Notes: generated by a model from the sequence alone, not told the origin. 64,000 nt of DNA from Ectothiorhodospira marina (GCF_900109495.1 NZ_FOAA01000015.1:21381-85380); one strand, 5' to 3'; positions 11,786-22,606 are shown, counted from the first letter of the stretch. Numbers and translations: made by a program.

Positions 11786-12010
11786 ATGGCCCGTTTCTTC
11801 CGCCGTCGCAAGTATTGCCGTTTCACCGCCGAAGGCGTTGAGTTCATTGACTACAAGGATCTCAACACCCTGAAGAACTACGTCACCGAGACCGGCAAGA
11901 TCGTCCCCAGCCGAATCACCGGGACCAGTGCCCGTTACCAGCGTCAGCTGGCCACTGCCATCAAGCGGGCACGCTTCCTGGCACTGCTGCCTTACTCTGA
12001 CAACCACTAA
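11786..12010 (+). CDS. rpsR: 30S ribosomal protein S18
   Basis: A 74-residue protein with the S18 signature: basic N-terminus [13 protein letters not shown], then [33 protein letters not shown] (conserved RNA-binding core), and the end [14 protein letters not shown]. It lies 36 bases after rpsF. priB, which separates rpsF and rpsR in enterobacteria, is absent here. Confidence 0.98.
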   Translation: MARFFRRRKYCRFTAEGVEFIDYKDLNTLKNYVTETGKIVPSRITGTSARYQRQLATAIKRARFLALLPYSDNH

Positions 12011-12058
12011 GTTGGCTGGCCGTCCGGGCGCCCCTGTGGGCGCCGGGGGCAGGACCCC

Positions 12059-12979
12059 ATGAAGCCTTTGGCGTCATTCATCATGCAGGGCCGCTTGCGG
12101 GCCGCCACGGCCACCGCTGGATTTGGGGTGGCTGGTCTGCTGCTGCCACCGCTGGCCCTGGTCAGCAGTTCGGTGGTCTCTCTGGTGACATTGCGCCTTG
12201 GTGCAGGGCAGGGGTTGGCCGTAGCCGCATTGGCTGCCCTTGTGTTTGCCCTGATCGCCTGGGTGGCGGGGCTCTCTCCGGCGGTTGGGGCGGTCACCGC
12301 CCTGATCCAGTGGCTGCCGGCCCTGGTACTGGCCGAGGTGCTGCGCAGGACCTTCTCCTGGGCGATCACCTTGTCGGTGGGTATCGGCATCGGTTGCGGC
12401 GTCATCCTGTTGCTGCATGCCGCCGTTCCTGACCTGCCGCGGATGTGGCTGGCAGTGCTGGAGCAGGCTGTAGGGCCGTTGTTCGAGCAGTCGGGTGTGA
12501 CCGGCGGTGAACGCCAGCAGGCCTTTCTGCAGGCGGCCTCACTGATGACCGGCATGCTGGCGGCGGTGTCCTTGCTGGCGCTGAGTGCGGGGCTCCTTCT
12601 GGCCCGTTACTGGCAGGCGGTCTTGTACAACCCCGGCGGTTTCCGGGCGGAATTTCACGCCCTCAGCCTGGGACGCGTGCCGGCCATGATGCTGGTGGGA
12701 CTGTTGCTGGTTGCCTGGCTCACCGATTCATACCTGCTGTTCGAATTGTCGCTGGTGTTTTTGATGGCTTTCTTCCTGCATGGGTTGGCGGTCATTCATG
12801 GCACCAACGCCAGGATGAAGCTCAGCCGGATCTGGCTGGTGTTCACCTATGTGCTGCTGGCCCTGGCCTTGCCACAGATGGTGATTCTGCTTGCCACCCT
12901 GGGGGTGATGGACAGCTTCCTGGACCTGCGTGGCCGACTGACCCGGGCCCAGCCCGAAGACAAGTCCGACGATACCTGA
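12059..12979 (+). CDS. DUF2232 (YybS-like) polytopic membrane protein
   Basis: A 306-residue integral membrane protein with about eight hydrophobic segments (for example GVAGLLLPPLALVSSSVVSL, GLAVAALAALVFALIAWVAG and MMLVGLLLVAWLTDSYLLFE). Its form and place between rpsR and rplI match the DUF2232 proteins found in many proteobacteria. No enzymatic motif is visible; the function is not established. It starts 48 bases after rpsR and ends 53 bases before rplI, so it is probably co-transcribed with the ribosomal protein genes. Confidence 0.82.
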   Translation: MKPLASFIMQGRLRAATATAGFGVAGLLLPPLALVSSSVVSLVTLRLGAGQGLAVAALAALVFALIAWVAGLSPAVGAVTALIQWLPALVLAEVLRRTFSWAITLSVGIGIGCGVILLLHAAVPDLPRMWLAVLEQAVGPLFEQSGVTGGERQQAFLQAASLMTGMLAAVSLLALSAGLLLARYWQAVLYNPGGFRAEFHALSLGRVPAMMLVGLLLVAWLTDSYLLFELSLVFLMAFFLHGLAVIHGTNARMKLSRIWLVFTYVLLALALPQMVILLATLGVMDSFLDLRGRLTRAQPEDKSDDT

Positions 12980-13032
12980 TGCCCGACCTCTCGGCGGGCA
13001 ACGCATTTGATTCTTGATTGAGGTAAAAACCG

Positions 13033-13482
13033 ATGGAAGTCATTCTCCTGGAAAAGGTGGAAAACCTGGGCAACCTGGGTGACAAGGTGCGCGTGCGTGC
13101 CGGCTATGCCCGTAACTACCTGCTGCCCCAGGGCAAGGCCAAGTTTGCCACCGAAGCCAACCTTGCCGAGTTCGAGGCCCGTCGCGCCGAACTGGAAAAG
13201 GCCGCTGCCGCTGCACTGGCTGGGGCTGAGGCCCGCCGTGACAAGCTGGAAGCCATGACGGTCAACGTGACCGCCAAGGCCGGTGGTGAAGGCAAACTGT
13301 TTGGTTCCGTGGGCCCCGCTGATATTGCGGATGCGGTGAATGCCGCTGGTGGCGAGTTGGAAAAGCGCGAAGTGCGCATGCCCGATGGCCCGCTGCGGGT
13401 GGTGGGTGAGTACGAGATCGCCCTGCAACTCCACACCGACGTGAAGGCCACCCTGAAGGTGGTTGTGTCCGGCGAGGAGTGA
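13033..13482 (+). CDS. rplI: 50S ribosomal protein L9
   Basis: L9 binds 23S rRNA domain V near the L1 stalk and helps keep the reading frame. The 149-residue product has the N-terminal domain with the signature [21 protein letters not shown], a long connecting helix (about 45-75), and a C-terminal domain with [16 protein letters not shown] and [17 protein letters not shown]. Length is standard. GAGGT lies 9 bases upstream of the ATG. Confidence 0.98.
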   Translation: MEVILLEKVENLGNLGDKVRVRAGYARNYLLPQGKAKFATEANLAEFEARRAELEKAAAAALAGAEARRDKLEAMTVNVTAKAGGEGKLFGSVGPADIADAVNAAGGELEKREVRMPDGPLRVVGEYEIALQLHTDVKATLKVVVSGEE

Positions 13483-13540
13483 TCTCCGACGCCACGCTCC
13501 CGGGGATTTTCGGGGGGCGTGGTCTTGGGGGAGCTTGCGT

Positions 13541-13622
13541 GGGAGCGGCCCCTGGCCGCGAGGGAGGCGAAGGGTCCGGTGTTCCGGGCTGAGCCTGGCC
13601 CTCGCGGCCAGGGGCCGCTCCC
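13541..13622. repeat. REP-like palindromic pair between rplI and dnaB
   Basis: A 24-bp sequence (13541-13564, GGGAGCGGCCCC then TGGCCGCGAGGG) is repeated as a perfect inverse copy at 13599-13622, 34 bases apart. Each copy is itself nearly palindromic around GGCCxxGGCC. This is the REP/BIME form. Related 24-bp units occur at 38540-38563, 38762-38785 and 38952-38975. The rest of the 229-base gap holds only a TATACT hexamer (13664-13669), a possible -10 for dnaB. Confidence 0.8.
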
Positions 13623-13711
13623 GCGTTGGGCGGTCTCCAAACCCTATGACTGTCCGGGGAGGGTATACTTCCCCTGACCAGCGGTTGCCCGATCTCTTCC
13701 GGTAGAACGCC

Positions 13712-16363
13712 ATGTACGAAACACCCCCGCCGCCCCATTACGATACCGATACCTCATCGCTCAAGATACCGCCCCATTCCATTGAGGCGGAACAGGCGGT
13801 GCTCGGTGGTCTCATGCTGGAGAACGAGGCCTGGGACACGGTGGCCGATGCCGTGGCCGAGGTGGACTTCTATCGACATGATCATCGGCTGATCTTCCGC
13901 GCCATCTCCGAACTGGCGGGCCGCAATGCCCCCTTCGACGTGGTGACCATTTCCGAACGCCTGGAATCCCGTGGCGAACTGGATGAGGCGGGGGGGCTGG
14001 CCTATCTGGGCCTGCTGGCGCGGGACACCCCCAGTGCCGCCAATATCGCTGCCTACGCCGAAATCGTGCGCGAGCGTTCGGTGGTGCGCCAGCTCATCAG
14101 CGTGGGCACCGGTATTGCCGACAGTGGTTTCAAGCCCGAGGGCCGGGACAGTCAGCAACTGCTGGATGAGGCGGAACAGAAGGTCTTCAAGATCGCTGAA
14201 CAGGGCCAGCGTTCCCGTCAGGGTTTCCGCGGTATGCGCACCCTGCTCAAGTCCACCGTCGAGCACATCGAGATGCTGTTCGAGCAGGACACCCCCATCA
14301 CCGGTCTGTCCACCGGATATGATGAGTTCGATGAGATGACCTCCGGCCTGCAGCCGGGCGACCTGGTGATCATGGCCGGACGCCCCTCCATGGGTAAGAC
14401 GTCGTTTGCCATGAACATGGCCGAATATGCCGCCCTCAAGCAGCAGTATCCGGTGGCCGTGTTCAGCATGGAGATGCCCGGGGAGCAGCTGGCCATGCGA
14501 CTGTTGTCGTCCCTGGGGCGCATCAATCAGCAACGGCTGCGTACCGGTCGTCTTGAGGATGATGACTGGCCTCGGTTCTCCAGCGCCGTGTCCATGCTCT
14601 CCGAGGCGCAACTCTACATTGATGACAGTCCAGCCCTGTCCCCGAACGACCTGCGTGCCCGGGCCCGGCGGCTCATGCGCGAGCACAAGAAGTTGGGGCT
14701 GATCGTGGTGGACTACCTGCAACTCATGCAGGTACCCGGGAGCGCCGAGAACCGCACCAACGAGATCTCGGAAATCTCCCGAGGGCTCAAGGCCCTGGCC
14801 AAGGAAATGAACGTGCCGGTGATTGCGCTCTCGCAGCTCAACCGCAGCCTGGAACAGCGCCCCAACAAGCGGCCGGTGATGTCGGATCTGCGTGAATGCG
14901 TGACCGGAGACACTCTGGTCGTGCTGGCCGACGGTACCCGCTTGCCCATCGCTGAACTTGCAGGCAGAACCCCTGAAGTGATTTCAGTGGATGCCCGGGG
15001 ATGTATGCAACCTGCGGCAACGGACCTTGTCTGGCCCGTGGGGCGAAGACGGGTACTGAAAATCAGCCTGGCCAGCGGTCGTACCATTCGCTGTACCCCG
15101 GATCATCGTCTGAGGTCGCTGTGGGATTGGAAAACCGCAGGGGATATTCAGCCCGGGGATCGCCTGGGTGTCGCGAGGAGGTTGCCTGAGCCGGAAACGA
15201 CGGAAAGCTGGTCTGAGCATGAGATCGTTCTGCTAGCCCATCTGCTGGGTGATGGCAGTTATATCAGGCATCAGCCATTGCGCTACACCACCGCCAGCGA
15301 GGATAACAGCCATGTGGTGACCATGGCGGCCAGATCCATGGGATCCACTGTCAATCGTCATGCAGGGCGTGGTCATTGGCATCAGTTGGTGATCAGTGGA
15401 AATGGGAATCGCTGGCATCCCGCGGGGGTCGGGCGCTGGCTGAAGGAGTTAGGTATTTTTGGGCAGCGTTCCAGGGAAAAGCGGGTGCCTGTGGGTGTAT
15501 TCAGTTTACCCAACCAGCAGTTGGCCTTGTTTTTAAGGCATCTCTGGGCCACTGATGGCAGCATGACGCTGACTGCCAATGGACGGAGCAGAATCTATTT
15601 CTCCACGGTGAGTGAAATCCTGATTCGTGATATTGCAGCGCTATTGCTGCGTTTTGGAATAGTTGGCCGCATCCAGCAGGTCAAAAAATCTGGAGGGGAG
15701 GGCTGGTTCACCCTGGATGTTTCAGGTGCTGCGCAGCAAAGAATGTTCATCGAACAGATCGGCGCGTTTGGTCACCAGATCAGGAACGCTGAGTCCATCC
15801 TGGCCAGGTTAAGCGGCATTAAAGATAACTCCAATGTCGATACCCTGCCTTCAGAGGTGTTTGACTACATACGAGAGCAGATGACCCTGCAGGGTATCAG
15901 CCATCGTCGTATGGCGGGTATGCGCGGAACCGCCTACGGAGGCAATTCGCATTTTTCATTCTCTCCATCGCGGGAAACGCTCTTGAGCTACGTGGATATC
16001 CTGGGAGACGAACGCCTCAGGCAGATCGCCAATGCAGAATTGTTCTGGGATCGGGTGGTATCGGTTGAGCCGGCGGGAGATGAGGAAGTTTTCGATCTGA
16101 CCGTACCCGGCAATGCCTGCTGGCTGGCCGACGGAATTGTCAGTCATAACTCCGGCGCCATCGAGCAGGATGCCGACCTGATCGTCTTTATCTATCGGGA
16201 CGAGGTCTACAACGAGGACAGCCCGGACAAGGGTACGGCAGAGATCATCATCGCCAAGCAGCGTAACGGTCCCATCGGGGTGGTGAGGCTCACCTTCCTG
16301 GGGCAATACACCCGGTTCGAGAATTACGTGCCGGAGATCTACTCCAACGAGGCCTTCTCGTGA
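13712..16363 (+). CDS. dnaB: Replicative DNA helicase DnaB with in-frame intein
   Basis: DnaB is the hexameric 5'-to-3' replication fork helicase. The 883-residue precursor is a standard DnaB of 465 residues interrupted by a 418-residue intein (residues 396-813). The extein has the N-terminal domain (PPHSIEAEQAVLGGLMLEN), RecA-like fold with Walker A GRPSMGKT (residues 223-230), Walker B LIVVDYLQLM, and after the intein SGAIEQDADLIVFIYRDEVY. Start ATG at 13712. alr overlaps the stop by four bases. Splicing is required to make the active helicase, since the interruption lies between SDLRE and SGAIEQ. Confidence 0.97.
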   Translation: MYETPPPPHYDTDTSSLKIPPHSIEAEQAVLGGLMLENEAWDTVADAVAEVDFYRHDHRLIFRAISELAGRNAPFDVVTISERLESRGELDEAGGLAYLGLLARDTPSAANIAAYAEIVRERSVVRQLISVGTGIADSGFKPEGRDSQQLLDEAEQKVFKIAEQGQRSRQGFRGMRTLLKSTVEHIEMLFEQDTPITGLSTGYDEFDEMTSGLQPGDLVIMAGRPSMGKTSFAMNMAEYAALKQQYPVAVFSMEMPGEQLAMRLLSSLGRINQQRLRTGRLEDDDWPRFSSAVSMLSEAQLYIDDSPALSPNDLRARARRLMREHKKLGLIVVDYLQLMQVPGSAENRTNEISEISRGLKALAKEMNVPVIALSQLNRSLEQRPNKRPVMSDLRECVTGDTLVVLADGTRLPIAELAGRTPEVISVDARGCMQPAATDLVWPVGRRRVLKISLASGRTIRCTPDHRLRSLWDWKTAGDIQPGDRLGVARRLPEPETTESWSEHEIVLLAHLLGDGSYIRHQPLRYTTASEDNSHVVTMAARSMGSTVNRHAGRGHWHQLVISGNGNRWHPAGVGRWLKELGIFGQRSREKRVPVGVFSLPNQQLALFLRHLWATDGSMTLTANGRSRIYFSTVSEILIRDIAALLLRFGIVGRIQQVKKSGGEGWFTLDVSGAAQQRMFIEQIGAFGHQIRNAESILARLSGIKDNSNVDTLPSEVFDYIREQMTLQGISHRRMAGMRGTAYGGNSHFSFSPSRETLLSYVDILGDERLRQIANAELFWDRVVSVEPAGDEEVFDLTVPGNACWLADGIVSHNSGAIEQDADLIVFIYRDEVYNEDSPDKGTAEIIIAKQRNGPIGVVRLTFLGQYTRFENYVPEIYSNEAFS
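14897..16150 (+). other. DnaB intein with LAGLIDADG homing endonuclease domain
   Basis: The intein begins with Cys1 (CVTGDTLVVLADGTRLPI) and ends with LADGIVSHN, followed by Ser+1 of the C-extein. All splicing blocks are visible: block A with Cys1, block B with GRTIRCTPDHRLRS (Thr and His), block F VFDLTVPGNACWLADG, penultimate His and terminal Asn. Two dodecapeptide motifs, LLAHLLGDGSY and LRHLWATDGSM, mark a LAGLIDADG endonuclease with both acidic residues present. The intein therefore looks able to splice and possibly to home. Its DNA has visibly more A and T than the flanking extein. Confidence 0.95.
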
Positions 16364-17442
16364 AGCGGGCTGCCTGGGCGCATCTGCGGCTGAGTGCCCT
16401 GGAGCATAATCTGCGGCGGGTGCGGGAGATGGCGCCCGGCCGTCAGGTGATGGCCGTGATCAAGGCCGAGGCCTATGGGCACGGGCTCATGCGAGTGGCC
16501 GATGTGCTGGCGCCGATGGCGGATGGGTTTGCCGTGTCCTGCATGGATGAGGCAGATGCCCTGCGGGGGGCGGGGTTCCGCTTGCCCCTGCTGGTGATGC
16601 AGGGTTTCAAGAACGAACGGGAACTGCGCCAGGCCGCGCATCAAGAGATTGCCGTGGTGGCACACGACGAGACCCAGCTTCGCCTGCTGGAGACCACGCC
16701 GCTCTCCAACTCCCTGAAGGTCTGGCTCAAGCTGGATACCGGCATGGGGCGCCTGGGTTTCCCCACTCAGCGCGCTGCCGCAGTGTATGGGGGGCTGCAA
16801 CGGTGTGCCCAGGTGATGCAACCACCGGTATGGATGACTCACCTGGCCTGCGCCGATGAACCCGAGCGTCCGGAGAATACCGCCCAACTGGAGCGTTTCG
16901 AGGCTGCCACCGAGGGCCTGCCTGGTTTGCGTAGCCTGGCCAACTCCGCGGCCATTCTCTCCTTGCCGCGAAGTCATGGGGACTGGGTGCGTCCCGGCAT
17001 CATGCTCTACGGGGCCTCACCCCTGGCCGACCGGGATCCCGCTCGGCATGGTCTGGAACGGGTGATGCACCTGCAGGCGCCGCTGGTGGCGATTCAGGAT
17101 CGAGCCATGGGAGATACCGTGGGCTATGGTGCCACCTTCCAGTGCACAAGGCCCACCCGGGTGGGCGTGGTGGCCATCGGCTACGCGGACGGTTATCCCC
17201 GGCACGTGCCCAACGGCACGCCAGTGATGGTGAGGGGGCGGCGTGCCCCGTTGATCGGTCGCGTGTCCATGGACATGATCACCGTGGATCTGACGGACCA
17301 CCCTCAGGCTGCCGTGGGTGACCCGGTCACCCTCTGGGGCGAGGGCCTGCCGGTGGACGAGATCGCGGCCGCCGCCGAGACCATCAGTTACGACCTGCTC
17401 TGTGCCGTGGCCGATCGTGTGCAGGTCACCTCCCAATCCTGA
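16360..17442 (+). CDS. alr: Alanine racemase
   Basis: Pyridoxal-phosphate enzyme that interconverts L- and D-alanine for peptidoglycan. The 360-residue product has the PLP lysine in MAVIKAEAYGHG (Lys about residue 33), the N-terminal TIM-barrel sequence LKLDTGMGRLGF, the catalytic Tyr in GDTVGYGATF, and the C-terminal beta domain with VGVVAIGYADGYPR and GRVSMDMITVDL. It starts at GTG 16360, overlapping the dnaB stop as GTGA. dnaB-alr is the conserved gammaproteobacterial pair. Confidence 0.97.
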   Translation: MKRAAWAHLRLSALEHNLRRVREMAPGRQVMAVIKAEAYGHGLMRVADVLAPMADGFAVSCMDEADALRGAGFRLPLLVMQGFKNERELRQAAHQEIAVVAHDETQLRLLETTPLSNSLKVWLKLDTGMGRLGFPTQRAAAVYGGLQRCAQVMQPPVWMTHLACADEPERPENTAQLERFEAATEGLPGLRSLANSAAILSLPRSHGDWVRPGIMLYGASPLADRDPARHGLERVMHLQAPLVAIQDRAMGDTVGYGATFQCTRPTRVGVVAIGYADGYPRHVPNGTPVMVRGRRAPLIGRVSMDMITVDLTDHPQAAVGDPVTLWGEGLPVDEIAAAAETISYDLLCAVADRVQVTSQS

Positions 17443-17512
17443 GCCAAAGCCCTTCCACTTCCACCATTTCCCGCTTGCTGATAGCCTGTCCACCTCCCAG
17501 GAGCGAGCAGGC

Positions 17513-18751
17513 ATGGATTCAGCACATCACCTTGAAGCGGGCACCTATATTGCCCGGCAACCGATCTATAACCAGCAGTTGGGCGTTTACGCCTATGAAC
17601 TGCTGTTTCGCACGGCCACGTCCCCTGGCAGCGCCACAGCCAGTGACGCGGCCACCTCCCATGTGATGCTCAGCGCATTCGGCGAGATCGGTCTGGATGC
17701 CTTGGTGGGCAGTCGCATGGCTGCCATCAACATGACCTGGCGCCTGATGAGTGAATTGCGGGAACTGGCGGTTCCCGCCGGTCGCATGGTCCTGGACCTG
17801 CCGCCTTCGTTGCCCTGTGACGATAAGGCGCTGGAGTTGCTGCGCGGGTTGTCGGGGCAGGGCTATGTGCTGGCCCTGGACGATTATCTTCCCGGTACGT
17901 CACGGGATGCCCTGCTGCCTGTGGTACATCAGGTGAAGATCGACACTGCTCAATCCCGGCCCGATGATCTGCATTGCATCTTTAAAGGCTTGAAGTCGGC
18001 CCGGGTGGAACGAGTGGCCAAAAAGGTGGAAACCCTGGAGGACTATGAATTCCTGCGGGACATGGGCTTTGATTATTTCCAGGGTTATTTTCTCAGTCGC
18101 CCCCGGGTGTTTCGCGCGGTCAACCTGCCCACCGGCAAGCTCACCGTGTTGCGTTTGCTGGCGCGGTTGCAGCAGCCGGAGATGGATGTCCATGAACTGC
18201 AGCATCTGATTGCTCAGGATCCGGGGCTGGCCTTCAAACTACTCAAGTTGATCAACTCCCCCTTCTTTGGCCTCAATCGTCAGGTGGACTCCCTGGCCCG
18301 GGCCATCCTCATCCTGGGTCATCGCAAGCTGGTCACCTGGGCCTGCATGCTGGTGCTCAGCGGCCTGCAGGATCGACCGCCGGGCCTGGTGCACCTGTGC
18401 CTGCAACGCGCCGGCCTGTGCGAACGCATCGCCCGCATGGCCGGCCGTCGTCCGGTGGAGCGCTACTTTACGGCCGGTCTCTTCTCGGCCCTGGATTTGG
18501 TGATGGAACGCCCCTTGCCGCAGGTGATCGCCCCCCTGCCTCTGGATGATGAAATCAAGCGTGCCCTACTGGAGGGGGAAGGCGAGTTGGGCGAGGTGGT
18601 GGCCTGTGCCCGGGCCTGCGAGACCGAACAAATAGAAGCGGTGATCTTTGATGATCTGCCCCGAGAAGACATCATGAATGCGCTACTGGAGGCCGGTCAG
18701 TGGGCGGACGCTGTTCAGTCGGTTTCCATTGCCGATACCGTGCGGCGTTGA
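17513..18751 (+). CDS. EAL and HDOD domain signalling protein (YuxH type)
   Basis: A 412-residue cytoplasmic signalling protein. The N-terminal part (residues about 10-200) is an EAL-like domain beginning IARQPIYNQQLGVYAYELLFR, where the catalytic EAL is replaced by ELL, and later FLRDMGFDYFQGYFLSRP. The C-terminal half is an HDOD domain (LQHLIAQDPGLAFKLLKLIN, then RAILILGHRKL). By family knowledge such proteins are catalytically inactive toward c-di-GMP and serve as adaptors. AGGAG lies 9 bases upstream of ATG 17513. It is probably monocistronic; a promoter for the next transcription unit begins at its stop. Confidence 0.85.
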   Translation: MDSAHHLEAGTYIARQPIYNQQLGVYAYELLFRTATSPGSATASDAATSHVMLSAFGEIGLDALVGSRMAAINMTWRLMSELRELAVPAGRMVLDLPPSLPCDDKALELLRGLSGQGYVLALDDYLPGTSRDALLPVVHQVKIDTAQSRPDDLHCIFKGLKSARVERVAKKVETLEDYEFLRDMGFDYFQGYFLSRPRVFRAVNLPTGKLTVLRLLARLQQPEMDVHELQHLIAQDPGLAFKLLKLINSPFFGLNRQVDSLARAILILGHRKLVTWACMLVLSGLQDRPPGLVHLCLQRAGLCERIARMAGRRPVERYFTAGLFSALDLVMERPLPQVIAPLPLDDEIKRALLEGEGELGEVVACARACETEQIEAVIFDDLPREDIMNALLEAGQWADAVQSVSIADTVRR

Positions 18752-18776
18752 CAGGTCCATTCGAGCCTCTTAAATT
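18748..18776 (+). promoter_or_regulatory. Sigma70 promoter of the metZ riboswitch transcript
   Basis: A perfect -35 TTGACA (18748-18753) and a -10 TAAATT (18771-18776) are 17 bases apart. The -35 overlaps the stop codon of the preceding gene. Transcription would begin near 18783, just before an AGCGCC-T-GGCGCT hairpin (18788-18806) and the SAM-II-like aptamer. Confidence 0.7.
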
Positions 18777-18813
18777 GACAAGCATCAGTCAGCGCCTGGC
18801 GCTGACCCTTGAG

Positions 18814-18867
18814 CGGCGCCGATTTGATCCAGCTTGCGGGCGCCTTACAAATACGGCTAAATCGGGT
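18814..18867 (+). promoter_or_regulatory. SAM-II (SAM-alpha) riboswitch aptamer upstream of metZ
   Basis: The sequence follows the SAM-II consensus. The P1 stem GGCGCC (18815-18820) pairs with GGCGCC (18839-18844), enclosing GATTTGA and GCTTGC. This is followed by TTACAAATACGGCTAAA, where the hallmark GCTAAA sits at 18856-18861. The pseudoknot stem P2 can form between ATCC (18827-18830) and GGGT (18864-18867). Side by side with the solved metagenomic SAM-II aptamer, the spacing of GATTT, TTGC, AAAT and GCTAAA agrees. The downstream gene, metZ, belongs to methionine synthesis, which is what this class controls. Confidence 0.88.
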
Positions 18868-18871
18868 GACG

Positions 18872-18893
18872 ACCCGTTTTGGCGGGTTTTTTT
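18872..18893 (+). terminator. Riboswitch-controlled intrinsic terminator
   Basis: ACCCG (18872-18876) and CGGGT (18883-18887) form a hairpin with a TTTTGG loop followed by seven T residues (18887-18893). The same ACCCG can instead pair with CGGGT at 18863-18867, which is the strand used by the aptamer P2 pseudoknot. SAM binding should therefore hold 18864-18867 in P2 and leave ACCCG free to make the terminator, turning metZ off. The mechanism is inferred from complementarity. Confidence 0.75.
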
Positions 18894-18926
18894 GTGCCCG
18901 ACGGGGCGGGCGAGGGCAATCCCACC

Positions 18927-20132
18927 ATGGAACATCCCCTGAACGATCCCGGTGAACCCACCGAGGGCTTCGATACCCGGGCCATCCGCGCCGGTCAACG
19001 GCGTGGCCCCGAACAGGAGCATTCCGACCCCATCTACGCTACCTCCAGCTTCGTGTTCGCCAGTGCGGCAGAGGCCGCAGCACGTTTTGCCGGTGACGAG
19101 CCGGGCAATATCTACGCCCGGTTCACCAACCCCACGGTACGCACCTTTCAGGATCGGCTGGCGGCCCTGGAAGGCGGGGAGGCCTGTGTGGCCACCGCCT
19201 CGGGGATGGCGGCCATCCTGTCCACCTGTCTGTCCCTGCTCAAGGCCGGCGACCACATCGTGTCCTCGCGCTCGGTGTTCGGCTCCACCACCAACCTGTT
19301 CAGCAATTACCTCACCCGCTTTGGTATCGAGGTGACCTACGTCCCGCTGGGGGATCTGGCTGCCTGGGAGGCCGCCATCCGCTCCGAGACCCGTCTGCTG
19401 TTTGCCGAAACCCCGTCCAACCCCCTCACCGAGCTGGTGGATATCCGGGCCCTGGCCGACCTGGCGCACGCCCATGGGTGTCTGCTGGCCATGGATAACT
19501 GCTTCTGTACCCCGGCCCTGCAACGTCCGCTGGAGATGGGGGCCGACCTGGTGATCCACTCCGCCACCAAGTACCTGGATGGCCAGGGGCGATGCGTGGG
19601 GGGCGCCGTGGTGGGTGATGCCGAGCGGGTGGGCAAGGAGGTGTTCGGCTTCCTGCGCACTGCCGGACCCACCATGAGCCCCTTCAATGCCTGGGTGTTT
19701 CTCAAGGGGCTGGAGACCCTGCGTCTGCGCATGCGGGCCCACAGTGAATCCGCGCTGGCCCTGGCCCAATGGCTGGAAGCGCAACCCGGCGTGGCGCGCG
19801 TCCACTATCCTGGCCTGCCGTCCCACCCGCAGCATGCCCTGGCCACTCGTCAGCAGGCCGCTTATGGCGGCATCGTCGCCTTCGAGGTGAAGGGCGGGCG
19901 TGAACAGGCCTGGCAGGTGATCGACAGTACGCGCCTGCTCTCCATCACCGCCAACCTGGGGGACGCCAAGACCACCATCACCCACCCGGCCACCACCACC
20001 CACGGCCGCATCAAGCCCGAGCAACGGGAGATCCAGGGGATCGGTGAATCCCTGATCCGCGTGGCGGTGGGCCTGGAGGATCTCGAGGACATCCAGCGGG
20101 ATCTGGCGCGAGGGATCGACCGGCTTTGCTGA
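18927..20132 (+). CDS. metZ: O-succinylhomoserine sulfhydrylase MetZ
   Basis: A PLP enzyme of the Cys/Met metabolism family that makes homocysteine directly from O-succinylhomoserine and sulfide. The 401-residue protein has TRAIRAGQRRG at the N-terminus, YARFTNPTVRTFQDRLA, the substrate-loop ATASGMAAIL, and the PLP lysine in DLVIHSATKYLDGQGR (Lys about residue 215). I chose ATG at 18927 (MEHPLNDPG); an in-frame start at 18879 lies inside the riboswitch terminator and is not credible. An OxyR-like site and katG follow. An O-acetylhomoserine specificity cannot be excluded from sequence alone. Confidence 0.9.
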   Translation: MEHPLNDPGEPTEGFDTRAIRAGQRRGPEQEHSDPIYATSSFVFASAAEAAARFAGDEPGNIYARFTNPTVRTFQDRLAALEGGEACVATASGMAAILSTCLSLLKAGDHIVSSRSVFGSTTNLFSNYLTRFGIEVTYVPLGDLAAWEAAIRSETRLLFAETPSNPLTELVDIRALADLAHAHGCLLAMDNCFCTPALQRPLEMGADLVIHSATKYLDGQGRCVGGAVVGDAERVGKEVFGFLRTAGPTMSPFNAWVFLKGLETLRLRMRAHSESALALAQWLEAQPGVARVHYPGLPSHPQHALATRQQAAYGGIVAFEVKGGREQAWQVIDSTRLLSITANLGDAKTTITHPATTTHGRIKPEQREIQGIGESLIRVAVGLEDLEDIQRDLARGIDRLC

Positions 20133-20141
20133 GGCGTGTAG

Positions 20142-20207
20142 ATAGTTACGATCTATCAGAATCATCCGCATCCTGCATTTGAATTTATCGGTCCCATACC
20201 CTATAAC
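20142..20207 (+). promoter_or_regulatory. OxyR-like operator and sigma70 promoter of katG
   Basis: ATAG (20142-20145), seven bases, CTAT (20153-20156) reproduces the spacing of half an OxyR site. Seven and then another seven bases on lie ATCC and GCAT, a degenerate second half. Immediately downstream are -35 TTGAAT (20179-20184) and -10 TATAAC (20202-20207), exactly 17 bases apart. A site just upstream of the -35 is the classic position for OxyR activation. The remaining leader to katG shows no other element. Confidence 0.65.
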
Positions 20208-20243
20208 TCTAAGGGCAGAACAATTGAACATTCGGCAGGCTGA

Positions 20244-22556
<2,313 letters not shown>

Positions 22557-22575
22557 GTCGTTTTTTCGCCCAAGA

Positions 22576-22599
22576 CCCTCTCCCGCTGGTGGGGGAGGG
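22576..22599. repeat. CCCTCTCCC / GGGGGAGGG hairpin repeat
   Basis: CCCTCTCCC (22576-22584) and GGGGGAGGG (22591-22599) form a 9-bp stem with one G-T pair just after katG. It is the same type as the C-rich hairpins at 51625-51683, a dispersed element common in proteobacterial intergenic spaces. Confidence 0.5.
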
Positions 22600-22606
22600 C
22601 AACCAA

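Noticed and set aside
13712..16363. Reading dnaB as two adjacent or frameshifted genes
   Set aside because: The frame is open throughout and the insertion has all intein blocks, so it is one gene with an intein.
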